From Chionis minor (Eukaryota > Chordata > Aves > Charadriiformes > Chionididae): 64,000 nucleotides of DNA. Shown piece by piece: positions 34,568-45,400 of this stretch; the stretch's first letter is position 1, and each line of letters starts with the position of its first letter. The position numbers were made by a program, and so were the translations under genes. The stretch spans positions 124,001-188,000 of the forward strand of contig VZSF01008845.1 in assembly GCA_013398295.1 (NCBI GenBank), given 5' to 3'. The notes beneath the pieces were generated by a model. It was not told the DNA's origin and did not search any database. It saw only the letters and a list, made by a program, of their open reading frames with translations.

Positions 34568-35740
34568 ATCTATTAGGCAGAAGAAATGTGGTGAAATACT
34601 GTATATCTTTAGGAACAACAAATATTGTTCAAACAGGAAAGCATCTTAAGTGTGTGCAGGTCAAACTCACTGTGTCCAAATAAAAGTTTTTTGTCCACCT
34701 CTCAACTATGATTTGCAATAAGGAAGAAAATACATCATTTGGGCAAGTGAGCTGTTTAACTCCACTTCAACGTAAGCTACTATTTCAACAATCACAGCTT
34801 GAAGTGGAGGTAATAGTACAGCATGTATTACTTGAATGTTTGCTGTGTTCTGAGGAATAAAAGCTGAGTCAGTGAAAAGCTATTGTTAAAAAAACAACCC
34901 ATACCACCTCCAACAATGTTGTTGTTTACTGTTTTCCCTACAAGAAAAGGGCAATTTAAAATTAATAAAGAAGCTCTATTTTTAGATTCCAGGAAGGAGG
35001 TGCTACTTACCAAACTATTGGATCAAATAATTCATAACTGAATCAGAAAAAAAAGTTGGTTTTTGAAGCCTGGAGTTCTCCTTCAAAGCAACCTAGACAT
35101 TGTAGAGTATATAGAAGCAACCTGATAATGGAACTAAATTGCCTAAAACTGCTACGCCAGGCTAAACACTCACCCCTACTGCCAAACTAATTCTGGTGCT
35201 TGCCACTCATGAAACAGTAGGAATTGTAGGGCTGTTTTTCATTCCTGCTGGTAAGTTTCGTAATTTTCCTGTTAAGAATGAATGGATGATACTGAAATTT
35301 CTACACTGCATTCATTCTGGGTGACAGTGTTCTTCTTCCTTTCTTTTAAAGTTTATTCACTATTCTTTTAAAGGGAGGAGTCACTGGGTGAGATAGATCT
35401 TTTGGTGAAGGGAGGAGAATTGTCCTTCTCTGGTGAGCATCTGAGCAGGCTGAAGAAACTTTGAGATGTGGCAAGGAGGAAATTCACACTATGGATCTGT
35501 GAACTCCTGGCTTAAGCAGAGAGACTGACAGATGGCAGCATGAAAGAGGGAGCAGTCAGCCTAAGATCTAATGGAAAGAGCTGTCTGAGGGACAACAGGG
35601 GATAAAGCACAGTTCATTTTAGCTCAGAAAGTAACACAGATACGTAAAGCAAAGTCTGGAAGCAAGGGTCTGCCTGCAAGGACAGGGGGAGCAGGTATAA
35701 ATTTTCTCTATTTCTATTCTGGCAGACCTGCTAACTTCAA

Positions 35741-35840
35741 CTTTTCTGGTTTGCTGTTTGTTTTTTGGGTTTTCTTGTTTTTCTTGATTTTTCCAGTGAT
35801 GTTTTTGCTTTTTTCTTTTTCTTTTTTTTTGCCTCTTTTN
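35741..35840 (+). repeat. T-rich low-complexity tract ending in an N
   Basis: T-rich sequence with scattered G and C (TTTTTTGGG, TTTTTCTTG, CTTTTTTCTTTTTC). Position 35840 is an unresolved base directly after the homopolymer region, which suggests a sequencing or consensus difficulty. Confidence 0.75.
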
Positions 35841-38399
35841 AAACATTCCAGTATTCTTTAAGGCATGCAGAATTAGGAAAAAGGTCTAGAAGATTTACCT
35901 CAGAGTTGTAGCTGACTCAAGATCTCATTCAGTAGGATTAATGACCTTTGATTAACACAATTTGCCTGTCAGCCAACTCTGCTCAGCTTGAATATCAGTG
36001 TTCACTGAAACATTACTGGGCAATTAATATTGTTGCTGCAGCCCAGCTACAAAAGTGCACAGAAGCGTGATGCATCAAGAGCCTTCACAGCAGGAGACTG
36101 ATACTGTAGTGTGAGTGATTAAAAAATTATTTTGATGAACTCTAAGAATGAATTAGTGCCAAATTAGACCAATGGCATAAAAGAAGACACAAGAAGCATG
36201 TAAGTGACTTCCTGGCTTCTACAACTTGCAGTGTAGGGGTTTGCATGTGGTGGAGCCAAGGAGTTTGGTTCTGAAATAGCACATTTGTTTATCAGATGTG
36301 GTGTCTGCAGTTTTCTCTGAATAAGGATCACTCCATATACAGAGTATATGATTATATAAAAAGAGCGGTGATGCTACACTGGGCCCCATCTTAATTTCCT
36401 GCTTTGCCACAAACTTCCTTTGTGGCTTGAATAAGGGATATTAAGCCCATATATTGAAAGATATCTGAATACCTGCCTGTACTTGAATTCACTAGGGTCT
36501 AGTCACACAATTTTGCATTTCAACTCTTTTTTTTAAGTGCCTAGGATTTATGTCTTCTTTTATAGAAAAATTATGGTTCTTTGTCTGGATGGCTTGTGAA
36601 AGTTCTGTTGTCAAATAAATATTCAAAAGCATCTATTCAAACAAAATAACACAAAGCATCATAGAAATTTGTAGTTCCTTTTGACTTTGCACAGTCATTG
36701 GCCCAATGATTAATTGTACAGACTAAATATAGAAATAGAAACAATTCTCAGCTAAAGTTGCCTTTAGTTGTTCACAGGGAGAAAACAATATTCAAAATTC
36801 TTCAGGGTTTTAAACCCAAATATGTAGAACTGAAATTTTCCAGCAGATAATCTGAAAGCAGAATATTAACAGAATACTCCAAGCCAGTCACCCCACTGAC
36901 TTCATGAGCTGCCTTAGGAAAGAAGGAAGTTTTATTTGATGCACTTTTATTTCCAAAATTGTAACGAGTTTTGGCTCTCGTCATTTTTTAATTTCCATTT
37001 TAAAATTTATTTTCAAAATAATAAATTAAACTTTACTTTTTTTTTCCCCAAAATTGTCTTCACTTGTTAAGTTTTATTGTGCAATTGTATATTTATTTTT
37101 GACTAGTTAAATGCTGAAATATTGTTTTTTCCTTTGAATTCACTGTTTTGTAATAATTTAAATTTATCTTGGACTTATTCAAGACAGCTGATTTTCAACA
37201 ATGAAAATAAGATAAACTGAGATTTTAGAACATAATATATTTACTTATATTAACAGTGGCACTTTTTGATCAACTACTTGGCTTATATTATTAAGCTGTT
37301 TCTTTGATACCACTGACATGACATTAGATGTCTCTTTCCGGCATTAAATAATGTGTTATCTTGGAATTGTACCTGTAGAAGTGAGAAGCCTCTGCAATTC
37401 CAGAGGTGACCAGAAGCCTATTGTATTTAACCACTGAGTCTTAACTATCTTGGAAGGAAAAAATGGGATGAGAAAGGCAAAATAAAATCTGTTGTCTTTC
37501 CCTTCGGATCCTTGTGCTTTAATCTGAAGTAGGAGCATGATTCTTACACCCCACCCTGGTGTTGTACTGTCACGTTTAGGTAAAAAGTTCAGGTTTTCGG
37601 TTTTCTAAAAGAACTTTGAATTGCTTAGGCAAATGCAGCAGCAACATTTGGTTGACAAAAAGCAAAAGCTTTTGAGATACACTTTTAAGAAAGACCCTGC
37701 TCTGTATGTATTAGAAATTACTTTTCTACTTTTAAATAGTAACAGAGCATTTTAGAGCAAGAATTGTACTTCTTAAATTATAATTCTTTGGCTCTGAAAT
37801 CTGTTAATGAGCGTCATCATAACAAACTGAAGCACTACCAAAATATGTGGGATAAATCACATTGTTAATATTGGGCATTGAATCTCAGGCTAGGAAAACT
37901 GTGTTAGTACTGTAATCAATAACGTGACACAGAATTTTATACATTTTGTAACTTCATTACTCTTCTTGATAGTGACAGCATGGTAATGTTTCTTACTGAT
38001 GTTATCTTTACATGTTTTCTTTTGTCTAACTGTAACAAACTATGACAGTCAGCTGATAGGTGGTCTAGTACTACACAATCAGGGCCAAAAGCTGAGTCTA
38101 ACTATCATATTTGCACTGAAATCCAGTATGTAGCAAACATTAATCTGACTGAAGTCTTTTACATTCTCTGGATAGCAATGTATAGCTAATTTTGTGAAAG
38201 ATAAACTATGAGCTCAAAGGTGTGTATGCATGTGTATAAAATTTTTGTTTAAGAACAAAGGTCTTACAAGGATAATGGAGCTGGTTTTATTGCCTTAAGA
38301 AGACTGTCATTTTTATATGATAAACTTCTTTTGTCAGGTTAGGTTACTTCTTTGTTTTGACCTGGAACTAAGACATTTTAAACAATTCCTACGTTCTGT

Positions 38400-38435
38400 T
38401 CTCGTCTCGTCTTGTCTCGACTCGTCTCGTCTCTC
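38400..38435. repeat. (CTCGT)n pentanucleotide repeat
   Basis: About seven degenerate units of CTCGT/CTTGT/CTCGA. It is CpG-containing in a CpG-poor region, and two units show C-to-T or related changes. Confidence 0.85.
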
Positions 38436-39019
38436 CAAAACTTAAACCACACAGTCCATTCAGGAAGAATATTTTTTCTGTCTTCTTGATCTTGTATCCT
38501 TCTTTCAAATCTCTTCAATCTTCTCCCCACTTTTTTCTGTGTCTGCCTGTTGTTTTTAATTTTACTTCATCTTCAAAATTTCCTTGCTATTATTGCTTGA
38601 CATTCTTTATGAAACAACTCATGTTAATTTCTTATGGAATGCGTCTAATTCAATTCCATGGATGACATTATTTCAGTAAATTTAATTCCTTATATTAACA
38701 ATTTTAAGTTAAAGAACAGTGAATAGCCCTAAGAACTGTAGCTGAAATTTTTTCACCTTCTTGGAAACAACTGAGGTACTGTCAGCTTAAAAGTGATACT
38801 AGTATTTTATGTACAGCATTAAGAAGCTTCAGGATTTCTTAAGCAGATATTCTCATAATTATCATGACCAAGCCGAGTAGTATTGCTATTTCTGTAGAAA
38901 CACCATTTAGCTTCTAATTTGTAAAAGAAATAAATAGTCAAATATTTTTTTCAGAATTAACTAGCGCTCATTCTTCAGATCACTGTTATCTCTTGAATAT
39001 TCCTAGTGTAATCACTGCA

Positions 39020-39062
39020 TTTTTTTAATAAAAAATTTAATAAAATTTTTTTAATAAAAAAT
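39020..39062. repeat. AT-only 26-bp duplication
   Basis: T7-AATA6-T is present twice, 26 bases apart, joined by TTAATAAAA. A local slippage or tandem duplication is the simplest explanation. Confidence 0.7.
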
Positions 39063-39695
39063 AATTTTCTGCTCTTCCTTTCCGATTCTGCAAAGCCAAT
39101 ATTGTTTTGTTCTGTGTTTGCCTGTGATGTATTGTTTGATACAGTACTTTGTTTTTCAGACCAGCAATCCGTGTACCTGTAGCACAGGTTATTTACAGAC
39201 ATTGACCAACAAGTCTCAGAAATATTGGTGCTTTATTCAGCCAACGTGTGACAGTAAACCCTATTGTAAGCAATAACTGAAGTGTTGACATCAGTCCTTC
39301 AATTTGTCATCATTTGTCCATTGTCACTTTGAGCTCCTGGGATGACTGAAGTAACAAATGAGTTGTCTCTTCTCACACTGATTTTGTTCCTTAGGGAAGA
39401 ACTTGTCCTTTAGCCCCACTTAAAACATCTTGATCTGGTGCCAAGCTAAGGTTTAAGTACTGAGATTTGTTCTTGGCAGATTCTTTTTGCTCTTTTATTC
39501 AAAGGCTAGTCCAGATCTATGTAACAAAATTTTGACTAGTGTGTCTGGGCTGTATTTTTCATTGACTCCAAAAAATTTATCCCATTGAAGTTCCCTTGGA
39601 CATTTTATTCTGAATGAAAGAACTTATTCCCACAGCAGAATAAAATCTTAAAGTGAATTGCAGATTCATCTATTAGTTTTGTCAGGTGATTGGTA

Positions 39696-40300
39696 GGACT
39701 GTTCACCAGTAGGAAAGAATGACCCCTGTCTTGCTATTTTTGGAAAGGCTTGACTCTTGGCAGAACTGAGTACCATCAAGTCTGCCTCACACCCTTTGGA
39801 TCTAAAAAACCTGATTGTCTAGTTCTTGCTGCATCCAGCTTAGAGGTGAGAGAACAGGCTCATATCCTTCCAAGACTATCATATTTGGAAGGCCTTGGAG
39901 ACCTGAGGAGCTCTGCAATGCTTGAAGATAGGCAAATGATTTACACCTCTTCAAAAGGAGACAAAAAGCCAAGCAAGAGAAATGCAGTCTTGACAGATTT
40001 AGTTTGGGCCTTGAGAAAAATCGTGGAGAGAGTCTTTTTGAAACACATTTCTGGGCATTTGGAGAAGAAGAGAGTGACTGAGAAAAGCCAATATGTGTTT
40101 ACCAAGCCTGAATGATATCTGAACAAACTTGACTGTCTTCTAAATATTCATGTATCCAAGTTAGGAGATTATGGTCTGGAGCAGTGGACAACTGGTAAAA
40201 AGTTAGTTGGATGATCAGCCACAAAGGGTCATGGTTAATGGGTCATGCTTTACCTAGATGTCCATAGAAGGGGAAAAGTGCAGGGGTCTGTGCTGTTCCT
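39696..40300 (+). mobile_element. CR1 LINE, diverged internal ORF2 fragment
   Basis: A plus-strand CR1 fragment lacking both ends. Recognisable parts are GAGCTCTGCAATGCTTGAAG, TTTTGAAACACATTTCTGGG, AAAAGCCAATATGTGTTTAC, then, after a jump near 40140-40148, ATCCAAGTTAGGAGATTATG, GTAAAAAGTTAGTTGGATGA and AGGGGTCTGTGCTGTTCCTG. The sequence around reverse transcriptase motif A that should lie between CTTGACTGTCTTCT and TATCCAAGTTAGG is missing, so there is an internal deletion. The 121-codon frame 39750-40115 is the most readable stretch. The 5' border is uncertain by tens of bases, and the 3' end is lost where the G/T tract begins. Confidence 0.75.
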
Positions 40301-40329
40301 GCTCTTTGATCTCTATTCTGCTCTTCAAA

Positions 40330-40452
40330 GTTTGGTTTGTTGGGGTTTTTATTGGTTTGTGATTTGGTTGGTTGTGTAATTGTTTTGAGGGAAGGGGGGT
40401 TGGTGTTTTGGTTTGGGGTTTTTTTTGTTTGTTTGTTTTTTGTTTTTTTTAT
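40330..40452 (+). repeat. G/T-rich tract
   Basis: About 120 bases dominated by G and T (GGTTTGTTGGGG, GGTTGGTTG, GGGAAGGGGGGTTGG, GGTTTGGGG, T8, GTTT repeats). It sits directly downstream of the CR1 fragment. It has several G-runs and is quadruplex-capable on the plus strand. Confidence 0.82.
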
Positions 40453-41698
40453 TCTCCTGCTAGGCAAGATCATGAGATATCTTAGTTTTCATTATTTTGT
40501 TCCTACCAAAATTTTACCTACCTTCTATTAGTAAAGATTTTAGTTAGTATGATAGATTTATACCACTTTTCATGTTCTCAAGAAAGAATGAAAGCTTTTG
40601 GTTTGCATTTAGTATCTGTTTTCATCTCAAAGGTAGATCCATCTTGTGAAGCTTAAAAAAATCTACTTATTCAACATATATTATTCCTGTAATGTTGTAT
40701 TTTTGTGGTGAGTAAAAAATTACTCCAAGAACTATTATATCAAGAACAGAAAATATCAATGCCTTGTTCAGTACCTCTATAAAATATTTTATTTCTTGTC
40801 ATTTTAAGACTGTGCCAAAAAATCATAACTATATTTTGCCAAAGGTGATACTTGAATGAAAAAAGAAAAAAAAAAAAGGAAAAAAACATGAATGTACCTT
40901 GTTGATATTCTAATGCATTTGCTAAGTAGGTTTCTGGTAATCATGAAGATCAGTACTAGCCATATAGATGCAAATCTGTTGTTCAGCTAAAGTAATTAAC
41001 TGTGTTCTTGTGTTGTACAGATGCTCACAACAGAGTATTTAAAATGGAGATAAATATACATATATATAATGTTAATTTATTGGGATCTTGGAATAATGTG
41101 ACAGTTTCATGGAGAAACAGGACAGTTCATTACTGTTCAGTAGTGACAGAAGTCTTTATTGTAAAAGTCCTTGTAGCAACAGCATTTTTATCTGAGTCAG
41201 GTGAGACTCCCCAGACTGCTTTTCTGTTCAGTTCTTGTATTCCAGCTACCCACAGTTGTATGTGACCATCCCAGCAAAACATGTAATTCATTGCTATTGA
41301 CTATCTTAACCACAGAGAAGAACTGACCTCTGTTACCGTTTCTAAAGGAACATTTTCCCTTGACTACTTACAAATATCTTATTTATGCATAGTGTGACCA
41401 TTTCTGCATCAGGAACCACCCAGGGGACATTTTGGACACTTCATCCAGGATATCAGTTGGCATGTTTAAGCATACAAATCAGATGAGACAAGAGCAGGAG
41501 CTGCCTTGGGGAATTTCAAGAACTTTAGAAAATTCCCTTCTGGAGGGATCCTGTAACAATCAGTCAAATACTTGACACTGAAGTTTCAATTAATCATCTT
41601 GTTTCCAGTTGATCTCAAACTTGTCCCTTATTTTATCTGTGCAGTTCCCAGATCACCTGAGGACTTAATGACTTAAGTGCACACACTGGGTGTGCCAA
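40453..41698. other. Unique AT-rich DNA, no gene recognised
   Basis: An A-rich run lies at about 40859-40886. No gene or transposon was recognised. The interval ends at the target duplication of the LTR. Confidence 0.65.
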
Positions 41699-41703
41699 CT
41701 AGT
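41699..41703. repeat. Target-site duplication CTAGT (left copy)
   Basis: CTAGT precedes the TGTCGTGG terminus of the LTR and is repeated exactly at 42450-42454. Confidence 0.85.
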
Positions 41704-41823
41704 TGTCGTGGTTTGAACCAGACTGGCCACTGAAACAAATGATAGATGCTATCCCTCACCTCTCTTTCCAAGAAGAGTAAGGAGAGAGAGAAAAAACCGA
41801 GTTTAAAAAAAATACTAAACAAC

Positions 41824-41829
41824 TTTAAT
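41824..41829 (-). terminator. LTR polyadenylation signal ATTAAA
   Basis: ATTAAA on the minus strand, about 260 bases after the TATA box, followed by GT-rich GTTGTTTAG. This is a plausible end of R. Confidence 0.55.
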
Positions 41830-42085
41830 GAAAATATTAATAAAATGATAAAGAAAGGAAATCATGAAGTATATACAATATATACAAAACTGTATCTAGC
41901 TCCCAGGATGATGATCACATTACCAGCAGGCACTGGGAAAGTCCCAGACTGGACTCAGGGACAGATGGGAACTGGATTCTAGATCTGGACTCAGGAATAG
42001 ATGTACTGGGATCAAAGGCGAGCAAACAGAGTCCTCCTCGGATGCCGGCCATTGAAGAAAGAGGGGTGACCCTTTGATCACTCAA

Positions 42086-42094
42086 CTTTTATAC
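42086..42094 (-). promoter_or_regulatory. LTR TATA box GTATAAAAG
   Basis: On the minus strand GTATAAAAG lies about 355 bases from the LTR's TGTCATGG end, the expected place for the U3 promoter. It is a motif call and activity is unknown. Confidence 0.65.
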
Positions 42095-42449
42095 TGAGCA
42101 TGAAGCAAATGGGATGGAATACCCAGTTGGTCAGTTTGGGGTCACCTGTTCTGTCCACTCCTCCCCGCAGGTGTGATCCCTCTATGTTTTTCTGCTTCTG
42201 ACCCTCCAATGAAGGAAATAACAAAGTTGTCTGCCCTTGGTTGTTACAGCAATAAGTATAAACAGAAGCCTCTCTGCATACCATTCCTTGGCATAAATTA
42301 GAAGCAATCAGGTCTTATCTCTCTGGGAGTGAACAGTGTCTGGACAGTATGATGTTAATTTCAGAGAGTTCAGTTAGTCAAAAGAGGCTTAACTGCAAAG
42401 TAAAATTACTGAACAGAAAATTTGTTCTGCTTTACCTCAAGCCATGACA

Positions 42450-42454
42450 CTAGT
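42450..42454. repeat. Target-site duplication CTAGT (right copy)
   Basis: Exact copy of 41699-41703. Confidence 0.85.
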
Positions 42455-45400
42455 CCAGCCCTAATACCCAGCCACAAAGTTGTAAGTCAAGAACAAATGT
42501 GATTTGCATACTTATAATTCAAGTCTGATAGCTGTTGCCACACTTACTATATTAAGATAAAAGAATGGGGAGATACTGAGGATACAGTGCTATATGGAAG
42601 AGGACAGTTTTGGAGTGTTTGGTGTTACAGATGCTGCAGGTTTTGAAGTGAGGTGAGGGGGTGTACCTTTCCACTCCTCTCCTTTCTGATATCAGAGTAT
42701 ACAAACAATAAATGGTGTCCGAACTCCTCCATCATGTATGTGTGCTTTGCTAAATGAGTTCTTACAAATTTGTATGTTATGGTACAATAAATGTAAGAGA
42801 GAAAACTTTTTATTGCTGCTCATTCAAGCACTTAGAATCCTCTTTGGAAGAACCAATATTCTTTCAACTGATTCCAAAGAGGTGCCGCATCATTGCTTAA
42901 AGCCCTCAGTTGTTTTTTTCTGAAAACAGATAGTGATTATCATCTTACAAAGAGATTACTAGATAGAAAGACTACAACACGAATAATAGTGATTTGAGTT
43001 TGAGATCACAAATTTTCCCCATATTTCTGATGATATATCCCTTTAGCTGTAACATACCAAATGAATGTCTACTCTAGCTTTTGATTATTGGTGTTTCATA
43101 GAAACACCCATCTGGATATATTTCTCTGTCTGTATTTTTAATCTTACATATTCCATGATAGTAGATACATACTAATCTTTCCAAAAGTAGACCTGCTTTA
43201 ATATTCTAAAATTTGTATAGACATTAATTTAAAACTTCACAGGTAAATATTTCAATTAGATTTTACATTAGTTAAATACTTCTGTAATTTAATCTTATTC
43301 CATTATATATTCAACACCAACTCCACTCCCAACTGTAACTGGATCTGCATCTTTCAAAACGCATCTCTGTCCCTAGAACTATTTTCCATTTTCCTTTCAT
43401 GCAATATGTGCATTCTGCTTTTGATAGCTTTTAGATGTTCAGCACTAAGCATGTGTTTGAAGAAAAGTTGTATAAGACTATACAGAAAAGAAGTCCATAC
43501 TACAGTTTTGTAAACCCTTGATGGTTCTTTTTCTTTTTGATCTACATCATCACACTAATAGCACAGATTGCACCTTCATATTCTTCATATAGTGCAATGG
43601 TAAATAAAGCTAATTTCTTCTGCTTCATTTACATTTTTAAAATTTTGCTTTCCTGCTCTTTTAAAGTGAAAGTAGGTCAAGAATTCATAACATAATTCTA
43701 CCTTTAGAAGAGTCTGTCTGTTCCCAAACACATTGTTGGCTGTTTTTTATCACTAAGTCCACCACTCAATTCAGTTATATGAAAAATAATATAGATCTGC
43801 TGTTTTTATTGTTTTTCTGCTATAAAATCTAAGACGTCATTGTGAAAAGCTGTGTTGATTCACTCACATTGCATTTAATACCTGGAAAATATTAGGATAT
43901 CTAGAACCCAGATAGTGCAGTGACTTAAAACTCTGAATAAGACTTAACAGGACAAAAAGGTGTTGGTTGTGACTGCTCCCTCTCTGAGTGCACAAAACAT
44001 TTGTATACAATGGATTGCAATTGTACCAGAATTTTTTTCCACTTCTTTGCAGTTTTCACAGCAATCACAATGGTTTTACTATTTTTAATTTTTCTAAAAG
44101 CTATATCACTTTATTTTAATATTTTGTATGTATACTTTGGAAGCTTGTTTAATTATTCTGGACCAAACTTGGCTACTTGTGTGGAGAGAATTTACTGCTG
44201 CAGGTAGTTTGGCTGACTCGGGAAAAGTGATGTCAATAAATAAGGAAAACACAGCACTACAGTCCCCTAGCTCTTGTTGCGTAGATGAACATATTTTTTT
44301 TTTTTAATTTTATTTTCTGTGCTCACAGATCATCTAGGATGTCTGATGAAATAGTTTTACTCTGGTCTTGGTCACCAGAGGTAAGTTATGAAATACTAAA
44401 TCAACTTTTTTGGAATAGATTTAGAGGATGGCAAGTGCTCTTGTTTTCCCATTCCTATGGTGACCGTAAACGGTGCACAATAGAGAGCAAGTTCTGGCAC
44501 ATAGTGGATTTCAGAGACTGTTTCTGTCAGAGTATCTCTTGCCAGCCAGTTCCCCAGGACTGTACTAATATTAGTTCAAAGGAACCAGCTTTGTGTTCTT
44601 GACTTAGTGGGATGATAGGAAAATGTTTGAAAAGAAGAAAGCAGTAATACAACAAAGGCAAACTGGCAGTGAGAGGGAGTCTATGAAAACAATGAGCACT
44701 CCAAAGTTAAATATAATAAACTAAATGCTCTTTTTGTGAAAATACATACTTTCAGTCACACATCTTTCATGACTTTTTTTTACAGTGAGTCAGGGTATGT
44801 AGTCTATGTATAATTCATGAAGAAGAATATCCATGTTAATTTTTGTGTCTCACTCAAGGGGTTTTGTGGCCCTCAGGACATGAAGGTACCAGTTGTCATG
44901 AACTATGCATGCTGGTAATGAAAGGAAGGCTGAGAAATTAACTGAGTGAGATGTAAGGCACAGTCCTATGAGGTAAATACCTCCCTTCTGTTTGTCAAAG
45001 CATACCCAAACTCTTGGGATGCCAGGGGAGATAGTATAATCAAAGGTGAATGCACTTAAATCCATTATATTTATAGGCTTTCTTCCACCACAATAATTTA
45101 TTTTTTTTTTAAATTTTAAACAGTGTCAGAAATAAGATATTCATTAGCAAACAAGACTCCCTGAGCTGACCACTCACTTAAATGTTTGAAACTAAGTTAA
45201 AAATTATTTTGTTAAATGAACTAACCTACTATTACAGCTGGATCCTTCCACGATAGTGCTGAGAGCTCATTTTCTGCAATGAGTAGATCACTTTAGCTTC
45301 CTTCCATAGAAAGGAAATACTCTGAATTTCAGACACCTTAGAAGCAAATGTTAATACATGACCCTATCTGTCTTGCAGGCACACAAATTTATCCCTGATT

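Larger units (their letters stand above)
34568..39695. other. 5 kb unique AT-rich DNA, no gene recognised
   Basis: No transposon or exon was recognised. It contains a T-rich tract with one ambiguous base (35741-35840), a CTCGT pentamer repeat (38400-38435) and an AT-rich duplication (39020-39062). All open frames are 75 codons or fewer. Confidence 0.65.
41704..42449 (-). mobile_element. Solo LTR, ERVL-like, minus strand
   Basis: A 746-bp element starts TGTCGTGGTTTGA and ends TCAAGCCATGACA. The termini form imperfect inverted repeats (TGTCRTGGYTTGA), and exact 5-bp duplications CTAGT flank it. Orientation is minus: that strand has a TATA box GTATAAAAG (42086-42094) preceded by GACCCCAAACTGACCAACTG and TCATGCTCA, and an ATTAAA poly(A) signal further on (41824-41829). 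These landmarks match the ERVL-type LTRs of birds. No internal viral coding sequence or partner LTR is present, so it is a solo LTR. The intact promoter and poly(A) motifs and the perfect duplication make it one of the better-preserved elements here. Open frames inside it are not real genes. Confidence 0.9.

Noticed and set aside
42600..42735. ACAATAAATGGTGTCCGAACTCC as a possible LTR 3' end
   Set aside because: An AATAAA followed by LTR-like text is suggestive, but no matching TG start, CA end or target duplication could be found.
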